The position numbers and the translations under genes were made by a program. 45,000 nucleotides of DNA, from positions 802,501 to 847,500 of the forward strand of contig JACVTC010000003.1 in the NCBI GenBank assembly GCA_016946835.1, given 5' to 3'. Of this stretch, positions 17,006 to 28,400 are shown in pieces (positions within the stretch are counted from its first letter, which is position 1; each line of letters opens with the position of its first letter). The notes under the pieces are model-generated. The model saw only the letters and a program-made list of their open reading frames with translations. It was not told the DNA's origin and ran no database searches. The stretch is from Neocallimastix lanati (nom. inval.) (taxonomy: Eukaryota; Neocallimastigomycota; Neocallimastigomycetes; Neocallimastigales; Neocallimastigaceae).

Positions 17006-17527
17006 GACTGGTCAAGATTATTTAAAATATATGATTCAAAAGGCTTTACCACAATTAATTGCTTGGTATATTTTAATATATTAAATTATATTTTATAAAA
17101 TTATTTATTATTTGAATCTTAAAATTTTTTTTGAGGGTTTAATTTAAAATAATTAATATGATAAATGTTTTTTTATAATAAATATATAAAAGGGTTGAAC
17201 CAAATACTGGCAAGAATGGTATTGTTTTAATCGTTGAATTTATTGCCAAGATGTTAGAACCATCTCAATCCGATAACGCTTCTATTTTCTTGGGTGATTT
17301 AATTAATAAATTAATCTTGAAAGGTGGTAATGATATTGCTCAAATTTTACCAGATTTATTATCAGCTATTACTAGTCGTGTTGCCATTTCAAAGAATACT
17401 ATATTCATTCAAGTATATATCAATAATAATTAATTTATTAATTAATGATAAATTATATTATTTAATTAAATAATAATATTAAATATGTATTATATTTCGT
17501 TATATTACATTATATGTATATATTATT

Positions 17528-17567
<40 letters not shown>

Positions 17568-18093
17568 ATGATTTGCGTTTTTGCTCAATTAATTCAATCC
17601 CAAATGGAAACTGTTATTTCTTTCTTAGCTCAATTAAATATTGATGGTAAAAGTGGTTTAGAAATTATTTTAAGAGCATGGTGTGAACATTATGATAGTT
17701 TCCAAGGTGTATATAAGACTAAATTATGGTAAGAATTTTTTTTTTTTTATTTTTTATTTTTATTTTTAAATTTACTAATCAAATAAAATAAGATTATTGT
17801 TAATTTTATTATCATTATTAGTAATACTAGTAGTATTAGTAGTAGTATTAGTGACTCTATTTATATTAATCTGTAAATAAATATTAAATATTTATTTATT
17901 TATTAATTATAAATCAAATTAATATGATTTTATTTAGTACTATTGCCTTAAGTAAATTATTTACTTCTAATGATCAAAACTTACAAGGTATTACAGTTCA
18001 AGGTGATTTAATTTTGAATGAAAATAAAGGTATGATTATTATATAAATATTTTAAATTATTATTATTATTATTACTATTATTATTATTATTAT

Positions 18094-18137
<44 letters not shown>

Positions 18138-18730
18138 AGAAATATTAATATCTTTTCTTTTTTAACATATTTAAATTTTTTTTTTTTTCTTCATTTTTTC
18201 TTCTAATATTAGGTATAATGACACGTTCAAAGAGTAGTACTGGTAAATATACATAATTAATTTTAATACATTATACATTAATAATATAGTTTATAAAGTT
18301 TAACTGCATAATGGATTTTTTATTAAAATATTTTATATTTAATATAGCTAAGCAATACAATGAATTACCTTTCTATGTTAAAGCAATTAAATTATTAGCT
18401 AATGAATATCAACGTTCATTACAAGAAGAAGATAGTTATGTTGAAGGATATGAAGAAGTAAATTTCTAATCATTATCTATAACTGTCTCTATCTTTGTAT
18501 TATTTATTATAATTAAAAAATTTTTAATATATTTAAAATAATAAAATAATAGGAGGAAGATACATGGGAAGAAGACGCTGCTGACGGTGATTTTAAATAC
18601 TTATCAGGTAAATAATTATTAAATAAAATTCTATATAATATATATTAATTTTTATTTTAATCTATTTAAAATAATAATTATTATTATTATTATTTTCCTC
18701 CCTTCATTTTACTTATTTATTTATTAATTA

Positions 18731-18769
<39 letters not shown>

Positions 18770-19121
18770 TTTATTATTATTAGAAATTGTTGATTATGGC
18801 TATATTGATGATGATGGAGGTTACGAAGAAGAAGATGAAGATATTAAAAATGATCCAATTTACGAAGTCAAAATTAATGTAAAATGATATTTTTCAAATT
18901 TTTTTTTTTTGTATAATCTATTATAATTATAAAAAATTTTCTTATTAGTATTTATTAATTTATCAAAAAAAAAAAATTTTTTTTTTTGTTAAATATAGGA
19001 ATATTTACAAAATTTCTTTAAAAAATGTGCCAGTGAAAATACCAATAATTTCATGGGAATTTGTGAACAATATTTAAATGACTCTCAAAAGAAGATAATA
19101 GAAGGAGCTCTTAAGAATTAA
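12531..19121 (+). CDS. IPO9: Importin-9 (Kap114-type karyopherin beta)
   Basis: Nuclear import receptor; relatives carry histone H2A-H2B, TBP and ribosomal proteins through the pore in a Ran-GTP-controlled way. 23 exons: 12531-12639, 12888-12949, 13175-13261, 13369-13440, 13643-13864, 13985-14194, 14324-14695, 14866-15074, 15256-15395, 15587-15746, 15900-16035, 16146-16224, 16368-16516, 16684-16815, 17007-17065, 17193-17412, 17565-17728, 17938-18029, 18213-18242, 18348-18457, 18553-18607, 18784-18878, 18999-19121. All 22 junctions keep phase and give 1028 residues (human IPO9 about 1040). Landmarks: N-terminal importin-beta repeat (LPFAQRQ|MAAITLKSLAATHW), IAQHDWPESWPHLFDSLL, WWKIHETCLLAIG, the GIMTRSKSS motif in a 30-nt microexon, an acidic loop (EEDTWEEDAADGDFKYL) as in histone-binding importin-9, and DPIYEVKINEYLQNFF near the end. 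Intron 2 is AT-AC; the others are GT-AG. Confidence 0.95.
12950..13174 (+). other. U12-type AT-AC intron (intron 2 of importin-9)
   Basis: The 225-nt intron starts with ATATCCTTTT directly after codon CAA (Gln57), a perfect match to the minor-spliceosome 5' site, and ends GAATTTAC directly before ATG (Met58). Exon 2 contains no GT, so no conventional donor exists. A consensus branch site is not evident: the nearest candidate is degenerate (TTTTGAAT at 13163-13170), while a better one (TTTCTTAAC at 13031-13039) is unusually far from the 3' end. Confidence 0.85.
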
Positions 19122-19503
19122 ATATAATATTGACTTTTTATTTTCCATTTTAAATATTTTTTTCATAATTTATATAATAATTATACTATTCTTAAAATTT
19201 ATCAAAAATTTTTTTATATAGTTTGTAATTAATATATATATATATACATATATATACAATTATAATATAATGCAAATATTAAATAATTAATAAAACATAT
19301 ATATAACAATTTTACAATATTAAATAAATAAATAATAAATAAAATATTCATAATATATTAATTATAATATAATAAATAATAAATAAATTATATTTATTTT
19401 ATTTTCTTATTAGAGTGGTATACAGTTTTTTTTTTTTTTTTTTTTTTTTAATCAAATAGTAAAAGCAGTAACATTAGCTTCAAATCATATTGTATATATA
19501 TTT

Positions 19504-19565
<62 letters not shown>

Positions 19566-19921
19566 TTTATATACATTTTAAATAACTACTATTTTATATT
19601 ATTATCTTTTATAGATATATATAAATAAAATAAAAAAAAATTTTTTTTCTTTTCTATTCTATTCTATTCTATTCTATTCTATTCTTTTCATTTCATTTCT
19701 TTTCTTTATTATCCTCTATATTTATTTATTATTATAATAAAAGAAAAAAAAAAAAAAAAATTAAAACATATATATATAGTTTTAATCATAATTATTATTA
19801 AATAATTATGATGAAAAAATAATTTTTATTATCTTTGTATATATAATATATATATAATATATATACATATATATTTTTTTGTATATTTATTTATTTCCTA
19901 ATTTATTTATATTACTATTAC

Positions 19922-20003
<82 letters not shown>

Positions 20004-20051
20004 TTTTGTTTTGTTTTGTTTTTATTTTTGTTTTATTTTAAATTTTAAATT
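19122..20051. other. Intergenic region between convergent genes
   Basis: 3' flanks of importin-9 and the 823-residue gene. It contains poly(T) at about 19508-19563, a (TCTAT)n tract at about 19650-19685 and (ATT)n plus poly(T) at about 19912-20002. No gene seen. Confidence 0.8.
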
Positions 20052-22523
20052 TTATATTTTCTTTGTTTGAGATGATTGTGGCGGAATCGCTGAATCATTT
20101 ACCCATGAAGCAATTTTATCTTCATATTCTTGATGCTCTTTTCTTTTTTGCTTTTTGTATCTAAGATTTTCAATTTGCATATAATTATGATCTTTCGTTT
20201 CAATGGGTATAAATGTTTCTTTTGGGGCTTGGACTTCAATGGCTAAACTTCTTCTTTGAACTTTATCTCTTTTCGATTGTCCTGGAATTACTCGTACTGA
20301 GGCTGTAGCTGGGAATGTATTAAATTCCAATGGGGTAAATGTAATGAATTTTTGTCCTGGATATTCTTGTATTTCATTTTCATATATTTTGCCATATCCA
20401 TTTCCAGGCTTATTCAATTTTTCATTGGAATTCAATTTTTTATGACTACTACCGCTACTGTTTCCACTTTCAATACTGTTACTGCTACCGCCTTTCTTCA
20501 TTCTATCATTTGGAATGTAGTTATTCATCATAATTTGTGACCTTCTTTTGTTACTTTCTATAATTGATTGTCGTTTTCTTTGTAGTTCTTGTTCATTAAA
20601 TGCTTTATTATATTCTGCAAAATTCATGGAGCTTCTTGAATTCTTTATTCCATTATTACTCATTATAGATGGTCTTTTCCCTCCTACTTCATTGGATCTT
20701 AACAATGGACTATTTATTGGACTATGTCCTGGACTAGCTCTTAGCATGTTACCGGGTACAGTATTTAATAGAGAACCACTAATAGGTATCCCATTCTTTA
20801 CCATTCCAGTTATTGGGATTCCATTAAGAGGTGAATTATTCATTGGTGCTCCGTTCATCATCATTCCATTCATTTGTCCTACCATTAAACTATTATGTAT
20901 TGTAGGATTATTGATATTTAAATAACCTGTACTAAACGAATTTTTCAGGGCAGAATTACTAAAAGTATTTCTATTATTCGAATAAATGGTATGATTATTA
21001 TTATTGGGTTCAGCTGTTGGATTCAAAACCGAGGCTCTTTTTTGTTTTAGAGCCGCTAATGATAATTCATCTTCATCATCATCACTAATAGGTTGCAATA
21101 TATTTAAACTTTGAACTTGTGGGATATTAGCCCTATTAATCGCTGTTGATTCACCAGTATTAAAATATGTACTGTTTCGTAAAGCCATCGAACGTCTAAC
21201 ACGACTTAAAAGATCACTTGCCGATACACTTTTTCTCATTTCATTACCATTTAACATACTTCTTCTATTACTATACCTTAATTTCACTTCGTATAATGGT
21301 TTGTCTTCATCTTCATCATCATTTGTATTTCTCATTCTATTAAATTTATCGTATTGTGGATTTTTATAACGTAATATAGCTAATGGAAGTTCATCCTCAA
21401 TTTTTTCAATTTCTTGTTTTTTTTTTTCATCCTGTACATTCAAACTTTTATCATTTTCATTTTCATTTTTATTTTCATTTTTATTTTCATTTTTATTTTC
21501 ATTTTCATTTTTATTTTTATTTTTATTTGGTTTTTCATTTTCATTTTCATTTTCATTTTCATTTACTTTTTTATTTTCTTTTTCTTTTTCATTTTTATTT
21601 TCATTTTCATTTGGTTTTTCTTTCAATTCTTCCATTTTAATTTTTTCATATTCTTTTTCTCTTACTATTTCTTCTTTTTCCTCTTCTTCTATCTCTTTTC
21701 CTTTTTCTTTTACATTTTCATCATTTTCATTTTCATTAATGTTATCCTTTATTTTCTTTTTATTATTATCTTCCTTATTCTCGTTATCATCTAGATTTCT
21801 CGGTGAGTTATCATCTACGTTTAATGATGGACTCAATGATTCTGAACTTTTATTCATATCAAATATATTATTTTTATTTTTCTTCATTTTTTTATATTCT
21901 TTCTTTATTTCTTTTCGCTTTTTATCACTATTAAGAGCATAGAATTCACCTTTTTCTAAATTTTTTTGTTTTTTTCTTTCTTTCTTTTCTTTTTTCTTTT
22001 GTTCTTTCAATTCCTTCTTCTTCTTCTTTTCTTCAATTTTAAATTCTTTTTTTAACTCTTTCTTGCTTTTCTGACGAGTAATTTGTTCCTCATCTTCTGA
22101 AAAATTTGGATCTTTCCTTGATGGACTAATTACTGGCATACTGGTACTAGCTCCAATTTCCTTTAAAGTTCTTATAGTAGGTAATTTTTTATGTGATATT
22201 TTATGATCTTTACTATCTACATTTTCATTTGGTATATTATTTCCATTTACATCATTATCATTTAATAAATTTACATCATTAGTTATTGCTTTTTCTTTTA
22301 ATTTATCAGTTGACTCATTTTCTAATCCAATATTTGAAATTCTTGAAGAATGTCTACTTAAATTTTTAAGAATATTATTATTACTTTTTCTACTCTCATT
22401 TTTTTTTATTTCTTTAGATTTTTTCTTATTTTCTTTTCCTTCATCATCTGAAATACTCGAATCATTTAATAAAAAACCTTCACTTTTACTTTTATGTTTA
22501 AAAATACCTTTTATACTATGCAT
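20052..22523 (-). CDS. Lys/Glu/Asn-rich protein of unknown function, 823 aa
   Basis: Single uninterrupted frame ending in TAA. I do not recognise a family. The N-terminus MHSIKGIFKHKSKSEGF is basic and could touch a membrane or nucleic acid (inference). Residues about 140-380 are a highly charged KKEKKERKKQK and NENKNEN region likely to be disordered or coiled. Residues about 385-500 hold acidic-Ser clusters (NDDEDED, SDDDEDELSLAALKQKR) and basic SRVRRSMALR, resembling phospho-regulated linker. About 575-660 is Met/Gly/Pro-rich with repeated GIPI/GAPM. The last 110 residues look most structured and could be the conserved part: PGQKFITFTPLEFNTF, VRVIPGQSKRDKVQRRSLAI, YEDKIASWVNDSAIPP. No signal peptide or membrane segment. 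It is a real gene: the opposite-strand frames are only its repeats read backward. Confidence 0.85.
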   Translation of the reverse strand: MHSIKGIFKHKSKSEGFLLNDSSISDDEGKENKKKSKEIKKNESRKSNNNILKNLSRHSSRISNIGLENESTDKLKEKAITNDVNLLNDNDVNGNNIPNENVDSKDHKISHKKLPTIRTLKEIGASTSMPVISPSRKDPNFSEDEEQITRQKSKKELKKEFKIEEKKKKKELKEQKKKEKKERKKQKNLEKGEFYALNSDKKRKEIKKEYKKMKKNKNNIFDMNKSSESLSPSLNVDDNSPRNLDDNENKEDNNKKKIKDNINENENDENVKEKGKEIEEEEKEEIVREKEYEKIKMEELKEKPNENENKNEKEKENKKVNENENENENEKPNKNKNKNENENKNENKNENKNENENDKSLNVQDEKKKQEIEKIEDELPLAILRYKNPQYDKFNRMRNTNDDEDEDKPLYEVKLRYSNRRSMLNGNEMRKSVSASDLLSRVRRSMALRNSTYFNTGESTAINRANIPQVQSLNILQPISDDDEDELSLAALKQKRASVLNPTAEPNNNNHTIYSNNRNTFSNSALKNSFSTGYLNINNPTIHNSLMVGQMNGMMMNGAPMNNSPLNGIPITGMVKNGIPISGSLLNTVPGNMLRASPGHSPINSPLLRSNEVGGKRPSIMSNNGIKNSRSSMNFAEYNKAFNEQELQRKRQSIIESNKRRSQIMMNNYIPNDRMKKGGSSNSIESGNSSGSSHKKLNSNEKLNKPGNGYGKIYENEIQEYPGQKFITFTPLEFNTFPATASVRVIPGQSKRDKVQRRSLAIEVQAPKETFIPIETKDHNYMQIENLRYKKQKRKEHQEYEDKIASWVNDSAIPPQSSQTKKI

Positions 22524-22643
22524 CTTATTTAATAAATTTTTTTTTATATTAATAGATTCTTATTATTGTTATTATCGTTATTATTATATATTTATTCAAT
22601 ATTTACAATTAAATTTTTTTTAAAAATTAATATAATATTTCTA

Positions 22644-22685
<42 letters not shown>

Positions 22686-22690
22686 TGTTA

Positions 22691-22727
<37 letters not shown>

Positions 22728-23322
22728 ATTATACCTTTATCAAAAAAATATAAATTACAGATATTATAGATATTATATATGTATTTTGATAGTAACGTAG
22801 AATTGAAACTTATTAAAATAAAAAAAAAATTTTTTATATCTATATTTTATATTAATAATATATATTGTAACGATAAAGAAATCGATGGTAATTATAATAT
22901 CATATTTAATTCATTCTATAAATTTCATATCCTTGATGTTGTGATCAGTAACAATGATTAATTTATTACTTATTTATATTACAATATTATAAATATTATA
23001 TTTTAAATACGTTGACACCTTTATTTTTTCTTTTCTTTTCTTTTCTTTTCTTTTCTTTTCTTTCCTTTTCTTTCCTTTTTTTTTTTTTTTTTTTTTTTTT
23101 ATACATATATATATATAATAAAAAAAAAATAATAATAATAATTTTGTATTACAAATTGATATATTATTTAATATGAGAAATTTTAAAAATCTTATAAAAC
23201 TTTCATGAAATTATAATCATAATCATAATCATTAAGATTTTATTATAATTATAATATAAAAATAGTAAATAATTTTAATTTTTATGATTTCTTTTTGTAT
23301 TAATGAATTTTGTTTAATATTA

Positions 23323-23380
<58 letters not shown>

Positions 23381-24698
23381 TTTTTATTATTATTATATTA
23401 TCTTTATTATTGCTTTTTATTTTTACATTAATAAACAAATAATAATTAATAATAAATAATGATAAATAATTAAATATAGGAATAAATATCATATAAATAT
23501 TTATAAATACGAACATATTATTTTATATATATATATATATATAACTTAAGAAATCATTAATCATAACCTCTTTAATAATAATAATATTATTATATATATT
23601 TTTATATATTTATGTATATAATATTAAAATATTTTAAATACGAAATGATCATTATATTAAATTATAAATAATAATAATTATATTTTTATGTTCAATAAAA
23701 GTTAATGCTGAAAAACTTTTTTTTTTTTTAAAATAAATCAATGGTTCAAAATTTAATTAAAAAAAGATAAATTATATAATAATTATATATATATATTATA
23801 TATAATATATATATTTTTTTTTTAATTTTAATCATAATTTAAATTTATATTAATTAATGTTTGTAGGTTAATTATACTATATTTCTTATAATTATTAAAT
23901 TATTATAGGTACTTTTTAAAATTTTTTATTTAAAAATTAAAGCGTAAATATATAAATTAACTTTCCATATTATTATAACCAAATAAAAAAAAAATAATAA
24001 TAATAAAAATAAAAATTAAAAGATGAAGTTTGGATCAGATGAGAAAACGAAAAAACTTGTAGCACAATTTAATTCTATTAATTTAAATGAATACCAGAAA
24101 AATTAATATTGTGGCTTGTAAGGTTAAGTGATATTTTTAATTTAAATAAATAAATGAATTGATGAATAAATAAATAAATAAATTTATTTTTTTTTTTACT
24201 AATAAATTATTAAAAAGCAAAAGAAAAAAAAAAAAAATATATATATATATATATAATATATAATTATATTTATTTATAAATAATATCTAATAAATAAAAT
24301 TTCAATATTATAATAATAAATAATAATAATTATAATAATAATGAATAAATAAATAAATAAAATATCTTTTAGAATAGAAATTAAAACTTCATTTATAATT
24401 TTATTAATTCAATAGTTTATTATTTACATTTTAGTATATACACTATATAAATATGTATTTAATAATTATTTTAAAACAATATATTTATTATATTTATATA
24501 TAAAGTAAATAAAAAACTAACAGACTTTTTTTTTATTAATTATAATAAATTGTTAATATATCAATTATGTATAATTGATATGTATACATTTATGTACATT
24601 TATTATTGTTTATATATATATATTTAATATGTAAATTGCATTAGATGTAAAAATAATTTATATATTTTTTATTGTTTAGTATTTATAAAATTGTTTAA
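22524..24698. other. Intergenic region, simple repeats only
   Basis: Contains (AAT)n at about 22647-22684, (TTTTC)n at about 23029-23080 followed by poly(T), (TTA)n at about 23325-23370 and TA runs. A 27-codon frame at 24023-24106 is too short to call. Confidence 0.75.
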
Positions 24699-25199
24699 TT
24701 ATTTTTTTTCTTCCTTTTCTTTCTTTGTTGCTTTTTCTTCATTTTCTTTAATCTTTTCTTCCAAATTGTCTATATCAATATCAATACCTGGTGGCATGAT
24801 TCTGCCTTTACCAATTTTAAAGTCTATAAATATTTATAAATATATATTTTGTATATATATTATAAATAATATATAAATGTATTAATAAAATATTAAAAAA
24901 AAAAAAAAAGGTAAAATAAAATAAATAAAATTCATATAAAAGAAATAATAAATAATCCATTAATTAACTAATTTATTAAATTTTAAAATTAATAAAATTT
25001 CACTTTGAAATAATTATAAAAATTTTGTTTGTTTAATTTGTTTATTATACTTATATATTTATATTATGAATTATAGTAATTTACTTTTTCCAAAATCATC
25101 GAGTTCTTCAATATTCAAGTTCCTTCTAACAAGTTTTCCACTTGTTGCTAAGAAGAAAAGTCCAAATGAGAAAAATAAAATTAAATTATTAGCTTTCAT
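24699..25199 (-). CDS. Small signal-peptide protein, 79 aa, unknown function
   Basis: Two exons, 25199-25085 and 24823-24699, joined by a 261-nt GT-AG intron that keeps frame. The start MKANNLILFFSFGLFFLATSG is a textbook signal peptide (hydrophobic core about 5-20). The mature part reads KLVRRNLNIEELDDFGK, then across the junction NFKIGKGRIMPPGIDIDIDN, and ends in a Lys/Glu-rich tail EKATKKEKEEKK. No cysteines and no further membrane segment. It could be a secreted peptide or ER-lumen protein; no KDEL-type signal is present. The conserved-looking core KIGKGRIMPPG is the part to search with. I do not recognise the family. The intact signal peptide, clean splice phase and absence of stops favour a functional gene despite its size. 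Confidence 0.65.
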
Positions 25200-26175
25200 C
25201 TTTTTGAAGATTGTCCTATTTAATTACTATTATTATTATTTACTGAATATTAATTTTAAAATCTTTGGTAATTTTTAATTAACAATTATTTTTTCTTATG
25301 TTATTATTTATTTATTTATCTATTGATACAAAATTTATTAGAAATCTAATTTCAAATGAAATATTTTTTTAAATAAAAACTTTTAGAAAATGTTATGTTA
25401 ATATTATTAATAGAAGAAAAAAATTTAGTACTTCTTTAATTACAAAATTTAAAAAAAATAAAAAAAAAAAGAAATTAAATAAAATTATAAATTAATAAAA
25501 ATTAAAAAATTAAAATTTTTAATATATATTCTTTTTTGTATTTAATATAATTCTTTTAAATTTTATTTATTATAAAAAAAATTTTTAAAAATTTTATATA
25601 AATAAATATATATATTTTAATTTAAAAAAATTCGTATTGATATTTATATATTAATTTTTAATCACATAATTTTTATTTACACGATTATATTTTGAAAATA
25701 AAATTTTAATGTTATTATTAACAAAGTTCTTTTAATATTTTTAAAGTGAAAATTTTACTTAATAAATTAAATAAAGATTAAATTTATTATTATATCTTTA
25801 TCTATAAATATAAAGTATTTTAATTATTTAGATGTTAGGTATTATTTTTATAAGTACCTCATAAACTTTTTTATAATAAAGATTAGTAATATTCTTTATG
25901 AAAAGAACTTTTTTTATTTATGTTAATAGTAATTATTTAGATATATAATAATAATTAATGAAATTTATTAATATGTAATTTATAAATTATATATATATAA
26001 TTATTTTCTTTATTCTCTATATCGTATTTATATATATATAATAATATTTAAAAATGAAACAAATTAAAATTTTTAACTTAATTTTAACCAATCATATTTT
26101 TTTTAACTTTAAATTTTGTTTTAAAAAAATATTTATGTAAATAATTAAGGCATTAAAGCAATTTTTTTTTCATTA
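25200..26175. other. AT-rich intergenic DNA
   Basis: I see nothing beyond A/T runs and scattered TA repeats. Confidence 0.8.
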
Positions 26176-26470
26176 TTTCCGGTGTACCGCCCTTTAGCCC
26201 CCCCTCAAAGTGTGGGAATATTAAGGTAGTCACAACACTTTGGGATGCTTTCACATAGGCAGATATTGTCCCTGTTGGACGGTCTTACTGAGTGTTCAGC
26301 ATTAGTGCTTTGACATGTATATAAATTGATGAGAATTTTCATGTGTGCTTTTTCTCGGAGTGCCTCTCCAGTTCCTAACTTCCCTTTGAAGAGAGCCAAT
26401 ATAAACTAACCCAAATGAGATAGATTCTCTATTATTTGTTTCCTTAAATGCTGGAGGCCCCAAGAGAGCT
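26176..26470. other. GC-richer sequence island
   Basis: Begins abruptly with GGTGTACCGCCC and a CCCCCC run, and has roughly balanced base composition, unlike everything around it. No intact frame spans it on either strand. It runs into the PRPP-synthetase remnant, so part may be older coding sequence from the same source; the left 200 bp match nothing I recognise. Confidence 0.7.
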
Positions 26471-26687
26471 ACTGCTCTTAGTGAAACTCTTAATACAAAC
26501 TTTTTATTTAATTCATAAAGATCGTAAAAAAACAAGAATAATATGCAACTTATTGGTTATTGGTAATACTATTCCACAAGAAAAACATGTTGAAAAATGT
26601 TCAAAAATTAAAGTTATTGATTATTATTCTATGTTTGCTGAAGCTATCAGAAGAATTTGTAATGATGAAGGTGTTTCAAAAAAATAA
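26391..26687 (+). pseudogene. Ribose-phosphate pyrophosphokinase (PRPP synthetase) remnant
   Basis: PRPP synthetase makes phosphoribosyl pyrophosphate from ribose-5-phosphate and ATP for nucleotide, His and Trp synthesis. Collinear C-terminal pieces remain: EPI, then after a stop NPNEIDSLLFVSLNAGGPKR (the family's VSPDAGGAKR segment), ATALSETLN, a frameshift at about 26500, LIHKDRKK, and finally IGNTIPQEKHVEKCSKIKV and FAEAIRRICNDEGVS before the natural stop. Between IHKDRKK and NTIPQE the family normally has about 80 residues, including the PRPP-binding DDxxxTGGT-type loop; these are deleted. The N-terminal ATP-binding half is missing too. With stops, a frameshift, an internal deletion and no active-site loop, this cannot encode an enzyme. 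Confidence 0.8.
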
Positions 26688-27596
26688 ATAAGAAAACAAT
26701 AAGAAAATAATAAAATATTTTTATTCCTTTTTTAAAATTATTTTATTTAATATTTTATTTATTAATATTATTTTAATGTTTTATCTTTTTAAACAATTGA
26801 AAATAATTCAAAGAGAAATATATTAATACCTAGTTAGAACAATCCTAATCAGAATTTTATAATAATAATAATAAAAAAAAGTAGTGAATATATTTTAATT
26901 TTATTTTTGCAAAAACAAATAAAATGAAATTATTATGTTTTAATAATAATAATATTGTATATATTAGAACATTTTTTTAATAGTTTCAAAAAATAGAATA
27001 ATTTAATACAATAATGAAAAAAGATTTTATATATTAAACAAAATAAATTAAATTATAAATAAAAAACAAAAATAATAAAAATTAAAATAAATAATTATAA
27101 AAAAATAAAAGTAAAAGTAAAATAAAAATAAAAAATAAAAAAATTCAAAAAGAATGTATTTTTAATTTAATTTGTGTTATTTTATGAATAGAAAAGAAAA
27201 AAAAATACATATATTAGTTATATAATTTATTAAATTATTATTATTTCTTAAAAAAAAAAAAAAAACAAGATTATTAACGTAATGAAATGTTTCAATATTA
27301 TATAAATATAGTTTTCCATTTTTATTTTTAAATTGATAATAGAAATTAAAATTTAATAAAAAATAATAATGTTATTTTTTTTTTTTTAATTTATTTTTTT
27401 TTTTTAAAAAATAAAAGTTTTAAAATTAAATTATATCCAATCAATATTTTAAATTAATTTAAAAAAATATATATATTTTTTTTTCTTTAATAAAAAATAA
27501 AAAATATTATAAATTGAATTTTGTTAATATAACTAATATTAATATTATTTTTTTATATTTCATTAAAATTTAAACATTTATCATCATAAGATGATA
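26688..27596. other. AT-rich intergenic DNA
   Basis: Only A/T runs and AAT/AAAT tracts; no coding signal. Confidence 0.8.
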
Positions 27597-28359
27597 TTAT
27601 AGAATAAAATTGACCATTTTGTTTAATAAATCATTATTCATTTTATTATTTATACATTTATCATTAGTTTTGATGAATTCTTGTAATTGATTTTGTTCAC
27701 TAACTGTTGTTTTACGTTGAAGACAAGCTATTTGAGATTTACGATTATTTTTTGTTGACAATTGTATATAATATTCAAAATCAGTATAAATTAAATAATC
27801 GTCAATTGAATGGCATTATTTTATAATTCATTTCTTTTACTCACACTAAAATCATGATATAATTATCATGAATTTTACATATTAAATTAATGGTTGAGAA
27901 ATTAATTATCTAATATAATTAACTAAATGACCATTTATATATTCAGCATATTGTTTTATACTACATAGATCAATATAACATGCTACATTCATAAAATTCA
28001 TGGTAAGTACATTATCATCTTTATAAAACATCGTAGTATTAGTATGATGTTCCCCACAAACGTAATAAATATCTTTTTTTTTTTTTTTTTTTTTGTTTAA
28101 TGATAGAAGTTGATTATCTAAAAGAGCATTAACAAAATACCATTTTTTTATTCATAAAGTAAATTATAATTTTCTTGTATAATAATATTAGTAAGATTAT
28201 CATCAGATAAAGTTTTTGGTGGATAACATATTTCGCGGTATATATCATTAATTTTAACAGTATCATTATCAGATATATTTACAGATGATTTTATATTCCA
28301 AATATCAGTATTACAATCACCCATACCTGGTATATGTACATTTTTTTTCCACTACTATT

Positions 28360-28400
<41 letters not shown>

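Noticed and set aside
20352-21942. Several plus-strand frames (Phe/Ile/His-rich)
   Set aside because: Antisense shadows of the 823-residue minus-strand gene.
24023-24106. 27-codon frame beginning MKFGSDEKTKK
   Set aside because: Coding-like composition but too short, and I could find no in-phase downstream exon; may be a fragment.
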